A stretch of 64,000 nucleotides of DNA from CAWEBF01 sp963807235 (GTDB taxonomy: Bacteria; Acidobacteriota; Vicinamibacteria; Vicinamibacterales; UBA2999): positions 1 through 64,000 of the forward strand of contig CAWEBF010000017.1 in the NCBI GenBank assembly GCA_963807235.1. Reading direction: 5' to 3'. The stretch's first letter is position 1. Every line of letters begins with the position of its first letter. The translations under genes were made by a program, and so were the position numbers. The notes below the pieces were generated by a model. The model was not told the origin of the DNA. It did not search any database and saw only the letters and a program-made list of their open reading frames with translations. Shown here in pieces: positions 46,297 through 54,328 of the stretch.

Positions 46297-47067
46297 TCAG
46301 CTCCCGGTGATCGGCTCGCCCCGCAATACGGCCAGATGCAGCCGCTCGAGAGAGGGAGACGGGCTGGCGCCCAGGTCGTCACGCAACCGTTCTCTGCAAT
46401 CCGCGAAGGCGCGCAGCGCTCTGGCGCCGTTCCCCATGGTGACGTGCAGACGCATCAGGCGTTCGTAGGCCGACTCGCGGAGCGGATCGAGTGCCACCAC
46501 CTGCTCGGCGTGGTGCAAGGCTGCCGTCAGCTCGCCCGTGCCCGCACTGACCGCCGACAGACATTCGAGGGCGCGAATCAGCGCGGCTGACAAACGTTGT
46601 CTCAGCGCCTCGGTCCACGGGGCTTCCTCCCCAGCCAAGAACCCCCGCCCCGCGATCGCCGCGGCCACGTTGGCGTGGCTCCAGGCGGCACGCGTGTCGC
46701 CGCGACGCGCAGCGCCTTCGGCCTCATCCACAGCGTTAACCGCCGCCTCGAGGTCCAGCCAGACGGGCGACCCGAACCGAAGCCCAAGCGAGCCATGTTC
46801 CACGTGGATGTCCGCACCGAGCGGCGGTTTCCGCAGCAGCGACCGCAGGCGGCTGAGCAAAGCGCTCAGCGCGGCTTGCGCGCCAGCCGGCTGCGAATCG
46901 CCCCACAATATGTCCTCCAGTTCGGCGCGGGGAACAGGGAAGTGGAGCCGCGTGGCCAGATACACGAACAGGACGCGGCCCTGGCGTCCGGGAAGCGCCG
47001 ACTCGTCGAAGGCCAGAACGCCGTCGTGCTCGACCGCGACGCGACCCGTCAGGTAGATGCGAATCAT
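46297..47067 (-). CDS. SARP/BTAD-type transcriptional activator-like protein
   Basis: ATG 47067 (IRIYLTGRVAVEH) is the preferred start; an in-frame upstream codon at 47088 is possible. The N-terminal winged-helix part contains FDESALPGRQGRVLFVYLATR and RAELEDILWGD...ALSALLSRLRSLL (OmpR-like). It is followed by a bacterial transcriptional activator (BTAD) helical repeat domain (ALECLSAVSAGTGELTAALHHAEQVVALDPL, given in part; RLMRLHVTMGNGARALRAF). No AAA or sensor domain follows, so it is a short SARP-like regulator. The targets are unknown; the CRTAC1 gene behind it may be one. Confidence 0.8.
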   Translation of the reverse strand: MIRIYLTGRVAVEHDGVLAFDESALPGRQGRVLFVYLATRLHFPVPRAELEDILWGDSQPAGAQAALSALLSRLRSLLRKPPLGADIHVEHGSLGLRFGSPVWLDLEAAVNAVDEAEGAARRGDTRAAWSHANVAAAIAGRGFLAGEEAPWTEALRQRLSAALIRALECLSAVSAGTGELTAALHHAEQVVALDPLRESAYERLMRLHVTMGNGARALRAFADCRERLRDDLGASPSPSLERLHLAVLRGEPITGS

Positions 47068-47136
47068 CTGGCCGCAAGGTTCCTGCAAGGTGCCCGCAAG
47101 GAACGCTGGCTATAGTAGCGGACCAAGGAGGCACGC

Positions 47137-47286
47137 ATGGAAAAGGTGATCAACTGTCCTTGTGGCTACGTCCTGAAAGGCGCGAACGACGACGAGGTGG
47201 TGAAGAAGGCGCAGGAACACGCCAAGAGCGTCCATGGCATGGAGCTGACGCGCGAGCAGGCGCTCGAAATGGCCAGACCGGCGTGA
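47137..47286 (+). CDS. DUF1059 small protein
   Basis: ATG 47137 after AGGAGG, 49 residues: KVINCPCGYVLKGANDDEVV, then AQEHAKSVHGMELTREQALE. The NCPCGY start, the EHxxxxHGM motif and the length match DUF1059. Its Cys and His residues could bind a metal. The function is unknown. Confidence 0.88.
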   Translation: MEKVINCPCGYVLKGANDDEVVKKAQEHAKSVHGMELTREQALEMARPA

Positions 47287-47314
47287 ACACACGGTACCGG
47301 GAATGCTCGGGGCG

Positions 47315-47333
47315 CGGCGTCAGCGAGACGCCG
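47315..47333. other. small hairpin after DUF1059
   Basis: CGGCGTC-AGCGA-GACGCCG forms a 7-bp stem 28 bp after the DUF1059 stop. There is no T-tract, so this is not a clear terminator. The surrounding 47287-47415 shows no credible gene. Confidence 0.4.
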
Positions 47334-47415
47334 TGCCGCTTCGGATCGTGGACCGTGGCCTGGTGGTGGAGCGTCTCGGGTCCCACCCGCGTCAGCCGCT
47401 CCACCAGCTTCTTCT

Positions 47416-47483
47416 AGGCTTTTGGCTCCAGGCGCTCTCAGTTCCGCACCTTCAGGCCTGGAGCCCGGAGCCCGGAGCCTGTC
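47416..47483. repeat. intergenic GGGCTC/GAGCCC repeat, copy 4
   Basis: Units AGGCTTTTGGCTCC, CAGGCCTGGAGCCC, GGAGCCC and GGAGCCTG run up to the stop codon of the minus-strand MoeZ-fusion gene. They are of the same family as 15729 and 51776. Confidence 0.55.
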
Positions 47484-48966
47484 AGTACTTCGGCTGACTC
47501 GGATCTACCTTGTCAACCCAATCGAGAATCCCGCCCTTCAGGTTCTTGACGTTGGTGAACCCGACGGTCTTCAGGAAATCCATCGCCTTGGCGCTGCGGC
47601 TGCCCATCTTGCACTGCGAGATGATCTCGCGATCCTTGGGCAGTTCCTGATACCGCCGCGGGAGCTCGCCCAGCGGGATCAGCACCGAGCCCGGGATGCG
47701 GTTGATTTGATACTCGTTGGGCTCGCGCACGTCGAGGATGAGCGGCGTCTCGCCCGCATCCAGCTTCTTCTTCAACTCGAGGGCGGTGATCTCCCAATCG
47801 CTCACGGCAGTGGCTCCTGTGGCTGACGCGGCGGCCGGTTCAGGGCGCATGCCGCAGAACTGTTCGTAGTCGATCAGCTTGGTCACGGTGGGATTGGTAC
47901 CGCACACCGGGCACTCCGGATCCTTGCGTAGACGCAGCTCACGGAACTTCATGTTCAGCGCGTCGTAAATGAGGAACCGGCCGATGAGGGGCTCGCCGAT
48001 GCCCAGCATCACCTTGATCGCCTCGGTGGCCTGGATGACGCCGATGATGCCGGGCAGCACGCCGAGCACGCCGCCCTCGGCGCAGCTCGGCACAAGGCCC
48101 GGAGGAGGCGGCTCGGGATAGAGGCAGCGGTAGCACGGGCCGTCCTTGGTGGCGAAGACCGACGCCTGCCCCTCGAAGCGGAAGATGCTGCCGTAAGCGT
48201 TCGGCTTGCCGCTCAGGACGCACGCGTCGTTCACCAGGTACCGCGTGGGAAAGTTGTCGGTGCCGTCCAGGATGACGTCGTAAGGCGCGAAGAGATCCAG
48301 CGCGTTCTCCGACGACAGCGCCACCTCGTAGGTGTCCACCTGGACGTGCGGGTTGAGCGCGTTGATCTTGTCCTTTGCCGAGGCCAGCTTCGAGCGTCCC
48401 ACGTCGGACGTGCCGTGCAGCAGCTGCCGCTGCAGGTTGCTGTAGTCCACGACGTCGAAGTCCACGATGCCGATGCGCCCGATGCCGGCCGCGGCCAGAT
48501 ACATCGCCGCGGGCGATCCGAGGCCGCCGGCGCCGATGCAGAGCACGCTCGACTGCTTCAGCTTGAGCTGCCCGTCCATGCCCACCTCGGGCAGTATCAG
48601 GTGCCGGCTGTAGCGCTTCACCTCTTCAGCTGACAGTGCCGGCGCGGCGGCCACAGCGGGCTTGCCCACCGAAGCCTCGGCGGAGGTGGGCACACCGCCG
48701 GCCACCGAGGGCACGATGCTCAACGTGTCGCCCGGCTTCACCGGCGTCTGCTCCTTCTGCAGATAGCGGATGTCTTCGTCGTTCAGATAGACGTTGACGA
48801 AATTCCTGAGCCGCCCTTCGTCCGTGTACAGGTGCTTCCGCAGGCCGCTGTGTCGGGTCGTCAGGTCGGTCAGCAGCTCGCCGACAGTGGCGCCGCTGAC
48901 CTGCACGGCCTCTTGCTTGTCGGTGAACGGGCGGAGCGGAGTCGGAATGTGAATCGTGTTAGGCAT
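47482..48966 (-). CDS. CysO/MoaD-like carrier fused to MoeB-type E1 and rhodanese (MoeZ)
   Basis: The 494-residue protein has three parts. Residues 1-91 are a ubiquitin-fold sulfur carrier ending GDTLSIVPSVAGG, very close to the CysO C-terminus. Residues 92-115 are an Ala/Pro linker (VPTSAEASVGKPAVAAAP). Residues about 112-370 are a MoeB/ThiF adenylyltransferase: YSRHLILPEVG, VLCIGAGGLGSPAAMYLAAAG (nucleotide site), FDVVDYSNLQRQ, DGTDNFPTRYLVND, and zinc pairs CYRCLYP and CPVCG. The last 100 or so are a rhodanese domain with active Cys in SQCKMGSRSA. Downstream genes encode Mec and CysM, so this is the carrier-activation protein of CysO-type cysteine synthesis. The di-Gly is internal and would need cleavage to act. 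Confidence 0.9.
   Translation of the reverse strand: MPNTIHIPTPLRPFTDKQEAVQVSGATVGELLTDLTTRHSGLRKHLYTDEGRLRNFVNVYLNDEDIRYLQKEQTPVKPGDTLSIVPSVAGGVPTSAEASVGKPAVAAAPALSAEEVKRYSRHLILPEVGMDGQLKLKQSSVLCIGAGGLGSPAAMYLAAAGIGRIGIVDFDVVDYSNLQRQLLHGTSDVGRSKLASAKDKINALNPHVQVDTYEVALSSENALDLFAPYDVILDGTDNFPTRYLVNDACVLSGKPNAYGSIFRFEGQASVFATKDGPCYRCLYPEPPPPGLVPSCAEGGVLGVLPGIIGVIQATEAIKVMLGIGEPLIGRFLIYDALNMKFRELRLRKDPECPVCGTNPTVTKLIDYEQFCGMRPEPAAASATGATAVSDWEITALELKKKLDAGETPLILDVREPNEYQINRIPGSVLIPLGELPRRYQELPKDREIISQCKMGSRSAKAMDFLKTVGFTNVKNLKGGILDWVDKVDPSQPKY
48664..48691. repeat. imperfect palindrome coding the carrier-E1 linker
   Basis: GCCCACC (48664-48670) and GGTGGGC (48685-48691) form a 7-bp stem around GAAGCCTCGGCGGA, which can itself pair in part. 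The element lies within the codons right after the internal Gly-Gly of the fusion gene. Confidence 0.55.
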
Positions 48967-49369
48967 GTGTCAGGTCTTCCTCGTCGAACGCGGACCGATC
49001 CTCCTGCAGGCGCCACGACGTCATGGCTTCGGGGACGCCGCTCTGCACGGAGACGATGATGTACGAAAAGAACGGCCACGCGTGGTCGAGGTCGTACTGC
49101 GACGGCCGCGCGGGATGGTCGGGATGGGAGTGGTAGAACCCGAGCAGCTCGGCCCCGAGCGCGCTCGCCCGCGCCTCGGCCTCGCGGTAGTCCTGCGGGC
49201 GCACGAGAAACCGCCGCCGCGGCCCTTCCTCGGTGGTGTTCGGCAAGGCGAACGTCGCCGACACCACGCCGTCGCGGCCATACAGGGCGCCGCAGCACTC
49301 GTCAGGGTAGGTTTCGACGCCGTGCTGGCGGATCGATTCGCTGACGCCGGCGTCGAGGTGCAGCGCCAT
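48959..49369 (-). CDS. mec: JAMM/MPN+ metallopeptidase, Mec-like
   Basis: The 136-residue peptidase starts at 49369. It has the complete JAMM motif: a Glu in VETYPDECCGALYG, then GFYHSHPDHPARPSQYD (HxHPxxxxxPSxxD zinc ligands). Related M67 enzymes release cysteine from CysO-Cys in actinobacteria. Its start touches the cysM stop and its end overlaps the carrier-E1 gene by 8 bp, so all three are translated from one operon. In this context it could also cut the carrier from the E1 after Gly-Gly; that is an inference. Confidence 0.9.
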   Translation of the reverse strand: MALHLDAGVSESIRQHGVETYPDECCGALYGRDGVVSATFALPNTTEEGPRRRFLVRPQDYREAEARASALGAELLGFYHSHPDHPARPSQYDLDHAWPFFSYIIVSVQSGVPEAMTSWRLQEDRSAFDEEDLTHA

Positions 49370-50313
49370 CACCGGCCTTCTTCCGCGGTTTCGTCCCAGA
49401 AGCGCTCGGACAGGTACTTCTCGGCCCCGTCGGGGAAGACCACCACGACCACAGCATCCGAGGCCCGCCGCGCCACGTGCAGGGCGCCCGCCAGGTTCGC
49501 CCCGCTGGAGATGCCCACGAACAGCCCTTGCCGGGCCAGCTCGCGCGTCAGGCGGAACGCCTCCTCCGTGCTGATGCCCAGGTCTTCGTCGGCCAGCGCG
49601 GGATCGTAAATGCCCGGCACGATCGCCGTCGCCATGTGCTTCAGGCCCTCGAGGCCGTGGAGGGGCGAATCGGGCTGCACCGACACCAGCCTGACGCCGG
49701 GCTTCGTCTCGCGGAGGCGCCGGCCGGTGCCAATGAAGGTGCCGCTCGTGCCCAGGCCGCACACGAAGTGCGTGATGCGCCCGTTGGTCTGCTCGAGAAG
49801 CTCGGGTGCGGTGGTGTCGTAGTGCGCGTGCCAGTTCGCCGGGTTGTTGTACTGGTCCGGATAGAAGTAGATGTCCGGATTCTCCGCGTACAACGCCTTG
49901 GTCCGGAGAATCGCGCCGTCGGAACCCTGCATCGGGTCGGTGAAGATCACTTCGGCCCCGAACGCCTTCAGGATGCGCTTGCGCTCGGGCGTGACGTTGC
50001 CGGGCACGCACAGCCGGACCCGAAAGCCCCGGGCGGCGCCCAGCATGGCGTAGGCGATGCCGGTGTTGCCCGACGTGGCGTCGAGCAGGATCTTGTCGCG
50101 GGTCAGCGCGCCCGACTTCTCGCCCTCCAGCACCATCCGGGCGGCGCCACGGTCCTTGACGGACCCGCCGGGATTGCGCCATTCCGCCTTCGCCCATAGC
50201 TCCACATTGCGCAACCCGGCCTCGAAACCGCGGAGGCGGATCAACGGGGTGTTGCCGATCAGGTCGACGATGGAAGGGACGGTCCGAGCCAGCCCGGGGG
50301 TCACGACGGCCAT
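49369..50313 (-). CDS. cysM: PLP-dependent cysteine synthase CysM
   Basis: The 314-residue beta-family PLP enzyme has SIVDLIGNTPLIRL, the PLP lysine in WRNPGGSVKDRGA (about K53), TSGNTGIAYAMLGA, and GLGTSGTFIGTGRRL. It ends with a long C-terminal stretch, VVVVFPDGAEKYLSERFWDE. The operon with Mec and a CysO-like carrier points to the O-phosphoserine/CysO-thiocarboxylate type known from Mycobacterium. A bipartite repeat element lies 29 nt upstream of its start. Confidence 0.93.
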   Translation of the reverse strand: MAVVTPGLARTVPSIVDLIGNTPLIRLRGFEAGLRNVELWAKAEWRNPGGSVKDRGAARMVLEGEKSGALTRDKILLDATSGNTGIAYAMLGAARGFRVRLCVPGNVTPERKRILKAFGAEVIFTDPMQGSDGAILRTKALYAENPDIYFYPDQYNNPANWHAHYDTTAPELLEQTNGRITHFVCGLGTSGTFIGTGRRLRETKPGVRLVSVQPDSPLHGLEGLKHMATAIVPGIYDPALADEDLGISTEEAFRLTRELARQGLFVGISSGANLAGALHVARRASDAVVVVVFPDGAEKYLSERFWDETAEEGR

Positions 50314-50341
50314 ATCCGACTATTCCAGTCCGAGATTATCA

Positions 50342-50418
50342 CGCCCCGCGAAGCGGGGCAAAAAGACGCTGCGCGAGCGAGGTGGAGCCTTGACGGCAAG
50401 TGGCGGAGGCTCGCTCGC
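50342..50418 (-). repeat. bipartite stem-loop element, copy R2
   Basis: On the plus strand: perfect hairpin GCCCCGC-GAA-GCGGGGC (50343-50359), then AAAAAGACGCTGC, then a 9-bp stem GCGAGCGAG/CTCGCTCGC (50373-50381 with 50410-50418). The stop codon of the minus-strand AlkA gene follows at once. It has the same layout as R1, R3 and R4. Confidence 0.6.
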
Positions 50419-50419
50419 A

Positions 50420-51049
50420 TCAGTCGCGCTGGCCGGGCGGGCTCCCCAGGCTGGCCCACAGATACCAGCACGCCACCGATCGGTAGGGGCGCCAGGCCTC
50501 GCCGATCTTCACGAGTCGGTCCGCGGATGGCGTCTTGCGGAGGCGGTACTGCTTCTGGATCGCTTTCACGATGCCCAGGTCGCCGACGGGCAGCACGTCC
50601 GGCCGGTGGAGCCGGAACATCAGGAACATCTCGGCGGTCCAGCGTCCGATGCCCTTCACCTGTGTCAGCGCTTCGATCACGGCGTCGTCGGACAGCGAGT
50701 CCAGCTGGCCGAGGGCCACCTCGCCGCTCTGGACCTTGGCGCACAGGTCGCGCATGTACCCGATCTTCTGGGGACTGAGCCCGACCGACCGCAGCTGCGG
50801 GTCGGGCGTGGCGGCAATCGCGACGGCCGTCATGCCGCCGTCGTACAAGCCACGCATCCGCTGGCCGATCGTTCGCGCCGCGGCGGTCGAGAGCTGCTGC
50901 GAGATGATGGCCTGCACCAGCGCGTGAAAGGGATCGGCGTGCTGGGCGCGCGCGAGGCCGCACGTGCCATGCGTGCGTATCAGGGCGGCAATGACCGGGT
51001 CGCGCCGGGCGAGCAGTCGAGACGCGCGCGCGTAGTCGGCTGGCAGCAT
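50420..51049 (-). CDS. DNA-3-methyladenine glycosylase, AlkA/HhH-GPD family
   Basis: The 209-residue base-excision repair glycosylase has an N-terminal helical part (FHALVQAIISQQLSTAAARTI), VGLSPQKIGYMRDL, and the helix-hairpin-helix LTQVKGIGRWTAEMFLMF. The catalytic Asp lies in VLPVGDLGIVKAIQKQY. It lacks the [4Fe-4S] Cys cluster, in line with AlkA/Mag2 types. It would remove alkylated purines. It probably shares a transcript start with its neighbour but lies downstream of a SIMPL gene on the same strand. Confidence 0.9.
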   Translation of the reverse strand: MLPADYARASRLLARRDPVIAALIRTHGTCGLARAQHADPFHALVQAIISQQLSTAAARTIGQRMRGLYDGGMTAVAIAATPDPQLRSVGLSPQKIGYMRDLCAKVQSGEVALGQLDSLSDDAVIEALTQVKGIGRWTAEMFLMFRLHRPDVLPVGDLGIVKAIQKQYRLRKTPSADRLVKIGEAWRPYRSVACWYLWASLGSPPGQRD

Positions 51050-51062
51050 CCGGCGCGTGATC

Positions 51063-51761
51063 TTATTTCAAAAGCGTCGTGACAGTCGCCACCGCCCGAA
51101 TCTCGATTTGCCCGGCCGCAATCGGCACAGCCTCGGCGCCGCCTGCCTGGGCCGCCTGCGCGCGGAACATCGGCATCGGAGGCGACGGCGGTCCGCCCCC
51201 CTCCTCCACCTTGATCACCCGATCGATGGCGCGCCCCGCGCCGGCCGCCGCGGCCTCGGCCTTGGTCCGCGCAGCGGCGACGGCCTGTCGAAGCGCCTCA
51301 CGCTCGAGGCGCGCGCGATCCTTCAAGTCGAAGCGCAGGCCGTGGACCGTGGTGGCGCCCTGCCCGACCGACAGCTCCAGCAGCTCGCCCAGGCGCGACA
51401 CGTCGTCCACGCGGACCTCGATGGAATTGCGCGCGACGTAGCCCCGCGACACGCGCCTGTTGTTCACGAAATCGAACTCCTGCTGCAGGTCGTAGCCAAC
51501 AGTGCGAATGACCTCGGCTGAGAGGCCCGCCTTTCGCAGGGCGTCCTGCACGGGGCGCATGGCCTCGGTGTTGCGCTGCTGCGCCTCTTTCGCGCTTGGC
51601 CCGCGCGTCTCGGCGGCGATCGTGATCCAGGCCCGGTCGGGCGCTACTTGGATCAAGCCCTCTCCCGACGTGACGACCACGTCCTGTTGAGGCGTCTGTT
51701 GCGCGGCGGCCAACGGCACCGGCAATAGCAAGATCGCGAGGAGAACAGGTGGTGGTCGCAT
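51063..51761 (-). CDS. periplasmic SIMPL-domain (DUF541) protein
   Basis: ATG 51761 gives a signal peptide (VLLAILLLPVPLAAAQQ) and about 210 further residues of the SIMPL fold: VVVTSGEGLIQVAPDRAWITIAAETRG, given in part as GEGLIQVAPDRAWI, plus VGYDLQQEFDFVNN, RRVSRGYVARNSIEVRVDD, and GLRFDLKDRARLEREALRQAVAAA. Related BP26/OMP28 proteins form periplasmic channels or stress-linked assemblies. A longer upstream frame to 51884 runs through a repeat and is not favoured. Confidence 0.87.
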   Translation of the reverse strand: MRPPPVLLAILLLPVPLAAAQQTPQQDVVVTSGEGLIQVAPDRAWITIAAETRGPSAKEAQQRNTEAMRPVQDALRKAGLSAEVIRTVGYDLQQEFDFVNNRRVSRGYVARNSIEVRVDDVSRLGELLELSVGQGATTVHGLRFDLKDRARLEREALRQAVAAARTKAEAAAAGAGRAIDRVIKVEEGGGPPSPPMPMFRAQAAQAGGAEAVPIAAGQIEIRAVATVTTLLK

Positions 51762-51775
51762 GGTCGCTCCAGAAT

Positions 51776-51842
51776 GGCTCTGGGCTTTGGACTCTGGGCT
51801 TCTGGCGCGCGCCAAGAGCCAAGAGCCTAGAGCCAAGAGCCG
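51776..51842. repeat. intergenic GGGCTC/GAGCCC inverted repeat, copy 5
   Basis: GGCTCTGGGCTTTGGACTCT and GGGCTTCTGG are followed by GCGCGC and then CCAAGAGCC, AAGAGCCTAGAGCC and AAGAGCC. The two halves are inverted to each other, so this is the most complete copy of the family. It lies upstream of the SIMPL gene and before the next plus-strand gene. Confidence 0.6.
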
Positions 51843-51905
51843 AATCGTCGCCGTCACGGACATTATGAAGCGAAGGCGAACCACAGCCGTGAAAGACTAG
51901 GAGCC

Positions 51906-52335
51906 GTGGAAACAGGAGACGTCAGCCGGCGATTGCAGATCGCCATGGAATCGGCACGCGCCCAGGCAGCTGAGCGGCGGACGCGGGATGCGCGGACGAC
52001 GGCCGCCTACGACGCATTCCTGGAGAACGTCGCATGGCCGGTGGCCAAGCAGTTGGCCAATACCCTGAAGGTCGAGGGATTGGCGTTCACGCTGTTCACC
52101 CCGGCGGGCGGACTCCGGCTGTCGTCGGACCGGAACCGCGACGATTTCATCGAGCTGGCGCTCGAGCGGGGCGCCGCGGACCTGCAGGTCGTCGGCCACA
52201 TCCGCCATGCACGCGGGTCGCGGACCGTGGCCGAAACCGTTCCGCTCAGGGAGGGTGACGGGCCCGGAGTCGCTGACCGACGAGGACGTGCTGTCGTTCC
52301 TGCTGGCCGCGCTGCGCCCCTGGCTGGAACGCTGA
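51906..52335 (+). CDS. unrecognised soluble protein, one frameshift
   Basis: GTG 51906 opens a helical N-terminus (RRLQIAMESARAQAAERRTRDARTT, in part) and AFLENVAWPVAKQLANTLKVEG. Strands follow: LAFTLFTPAGGLRLSSDRNRDDFIELAL. A slip near 52255 gives the likely end SLTDEDVLSFLLAALRPWLER before TGA 52333. Total about 142 aa. No domain is recognised, but helix, sheet, helix and a clean end after the slip argue that it is a real gene. Confidence 0.55.
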
Positions 52336-52396
52336 ATCGCAGATCTGATACGCTCCCCCGGCCAACGTCCGCGCGAGAGCCGCGCCCGGAGGAGAC

Positions 52397-53770
52397 ATGC
52401 CGACCAGCCAACCCCCAAGCCCCGGTCCCGATCCGCGAGATCTGATTTCCACGTCGTCGATGAGCCGTCTGCAGGTGGTGGTGGTCGCGATCACCGTGGC
52501 CTTGAACGCGCTGGACGGGTTCGACGTCCTGTCGATCAGCTTCGCGTCGCCGGGCATCGCCACTGAATGGGGCATCGACCGCGCGGCGCTCGGCGTCGTG
52601 CTGTCGATGGAGCTCATTGGCATGGCCATCGGCTCGATCCTGCTGGGCGGCGTGGCCGACACCATCGGCCGCAAGCCCACGGTCATTGCCTGCCTGGTGA
52701 TCATGGCCAGCGGCATGCTGATGGCCACGACCGCCAACAGCATCGTCACGCTGTCGGCCTGGCGCATCGTCACCGGCCTGGGGATCGGCGGCATGCTGGC
52801 CGCGATCAACGCGGTGGCCGCGGAATTCTCGAACGCGCGCCGCCGCCACCTCAGCGTCGCCCTCATGTCGATCGGCTATCCCATCGGCGCCGTGCTGGGC
52901 GGCCTCGGGGCTGCGGAGCTCCTGAAGACCAACGACTGGCGGGCGGTTTTCTACCTCGGCGCCGGGGTCACGGCGGCGCTCATCCCGGTGGTCTTGTTCG
53001 TGGTACCCGAATCGGTGCACTGGCTGGCGCGCAAGCAGCCGGCGGGAGCGCTGGAGAAGATCAACGCCTCGCTGGTCCGGATGGGTCACTCGGTCGTCGC
53101 CGCGCTTCCGTCAATTGGCCAGAACGATCGCAAGTCGTCGGCGGCCGACATCTTCGCGCCCGCCATGCTCGCAACGACGATGATCGTGACGCTCGCCTAC
53201 TTCTTCCACATCACGACCTTCTATTTCATCCTCAAGTGGATCCCGAAGATCGTCGTGGACATGGGCTTCGCCCCGTCGTCCGCCGCGGGCGTGCTGGTGT
53301 GGACCAACGTGGGCGGCGCCACCGGCGGCGCGATCTTCGGTCTGCTGACGCAGCGCTACCGGGTGGTGCCGCTGACGATTGGCATCCTGCTGCTGACGTC
53401 GGCGGCGGTCACCATGTTCGGCCGGTCGCCGGCCGACCTGCAGCAGCTGTCGTTCTATTCGTTCCTCGGCGGCTTTACCGCCAATGCCGGCATTGTGGGC
53501 CTGTACGCCATCATCGCGCAGGCGTTCCCGACCCACGTGCGCGCGTCGGGCACGGGATTCGCCATCGGCGTCGGGCGCGGAGGATCGGTCATCGCGCCAA
53601 TCCTGGCCGGCGTGCTCTTCACCGCGGGCTACTCCCTGGCGACGACCGCGATGGTGCTGGCGGTGGGGTCGCTCCTGGGGGCGGGCATGCTGTTGATGCT
53701 GAAGCTGGAAGGCGACCGGATCGCTGAAGTGCCGCGTCCGCAGAGGCCGTCAGCTGTAGGGCGTGCGTGA
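52397..53770 (+). CDS. MFS transporter, aromatic-acid/H+ symporter-like
   Basis: The 457-residue protein has twelve hydrophobic helices. After a soluble N-terminus comes VVVAITVALNALDGFDVLSISFA, here DGFDVLSISF, which matches the DGFD motif of AAHS-type permeases. The MFS loop motif is GGVADTIGRKPTVIA. Helix 5 region VLGGLGAAELL and the mid-loop LARKQPAGALEKINA are also typical. It may import an organic acid such as an aromatic or sugar acid. The substrate cannot be fixed from sequence. Confidence 0.85.
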   Translation: MPTSQPPSPGPDPRDLISTSSMSRLQVVVVAITVALNALDGFDVLSISFASPGIATEWGIDRAALGVVLSMELIGMAIGSILLGGVADTIGRKPTVIACLVIMASGMLMATTANSIVTLSAWRIVTGLGIGGMLAAINAVAAEFSNARRRHLSVALMSIGYPIGAVLGGLGAAELLKTNDWRAVFYLGAGVTAALIPVVLFVVPESVHWLARKQPAGALEKINASLVRMGHSVVAALPSIGQNDRKSSAADIFAPAMLATTMIVTLAYFFHITTFYFILKWIPKIVVDMGFAPSSAAGVLVWTNVGGATGGAIFGLLTQRYRVVPLTIGILLLTSAAVTMFGRSPADLQQLSFYSFLGGFTANAGIVGLYAIIAQAFPTHVRASGTGFAIGVGRGGSVIAPILAGVLFTAGYSLATTAMVLAVGSLLGAGMLLMLKLEGDRIAEVPRPQRPSAVGRA

Positions 53771-53775
53771 GACAG

Positions 53776-53822
53776 AGCAAGGCAAAAGGCAAAAGGCTAA
53801 GGGCAAAAGGAAGAACGAAGAA
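53776..53822. repeat. AGGCAAA intergenic repeat, copy 1
   Basis: Units CAAGGCAAAAGGC, AAAAGGCTAAGGGC and AAAAGG, followed by AAGAACG twice. It lies in the 55-bp gap between the convergent MFS and UspA genes. It is of the same family as 56441 and 63002. Confidence 0.55.
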
Positions 53823-53825
53823 CGC

Positions 53826-54242
53826 TCACTGAGCCCGGAGGAGCAACACCGGAATCCGCACCATGTGGCGCACCTTGCTCACGGTGGTCCCGCGGATCAG
53901 GTCGTTCAGGAAGCGGTGGCCGTGCGTGGACATCGCGATCAGATCCACCTCGCGTTCCTGACAGAGGCGGATCAGTTCGTTCGCCGGATCGCCCATCGCC
54001 AGCTCCGTCGTCACCTTGAGGTCGGGCAGTGACTCTGCAAGCTGCGCCAGGTACGCGCGGTCGGCGCGCATCTCCTCGGACTCGCGCAGCTTCAGCTGGT
54101 CGAAGTGACGGGCGGCCCAGCCGTCGGCCACGTGCACCAGCAGCAGCTCGGCCCCGGTGAGCGCGGCCAGCTGGCGCACATGCCCCAGGATGGCCTTGTC
54201 GGCCGGCGAGTTCTCAACTGCAACAAGAATCCGTCTGTACAT
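53826..54242 (-). CDS. universal stress protein (UspA family)
   Basis: The 138-residue protein has the UspA fold: RILVAVENSPADKAILGHV (ATP-binding strand and Asp/Asn region), LLLVHVADGW, VDLIAMSTHGHRFLNDLIRGTT, and VSKVRHMVRIPVLLL. The G-x2-G-x9-G-S/T nucleotide motif is altered (STHGHRFLNDLIRGT), so nucleotide binding is uncertain. It is downstream of mntH on the same strand, separated by repeat element R4. Confidence 0.9.
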   Translation of the reverse strand: MYRRILVAVENSPADKAILGHVRQLAALTGAELLLVHVADGWAARHFDQLKLRESEEMRADRAYLAQLAESLPDLKVTTELAMGDPANELIRLCQEREVDLIAMSTHGHRFLNDLIRGTTVSKVRHMVRIPVLLLRAQ

Positions 54243-54260
54243 CGAAGCGTACCGTCAGGC

Positions 54261-54328
54261 CGCGCCGCGAAGCGGCGCAAGAAGAAACAGACAGACGTTC
54301 GCCTGGAGTTTCACGAGGCGAACGTCTG
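54261..54328 (-). repeat. bipartite stem-loop element, copy R4
   Basis: On the plus strand: hairpin GCGCCGC-GAA-GCGGCGC (54262-54278), then AAGAAGAAACAG, then a 13-bp stem CAGACGTTCGCCT/AGGCGAACGTCTG (54292-54304 with 54316-54328). The mntH stop lies inside the loop of that stem, so one arm is coding. The core stem differs from R2 by compensatory pairs. Confidence 0.6.

Noticed and set aside
47287..47415. Continuation of a protein after DUF1059 (frame with RFGSWTVAWWWSVSG)
   Set aside because: It is a short frame with no start or RBS and no match to a known domain. It ends at a repeat.
50342..50374. Simple intrinsic terminator reading on the plus strand at R2
   Set aside because: On the plus strand the hairpin is followed by A5, not T. 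The T-tract lies before this hairpin on the minus strand, so it is not a standard terminator.
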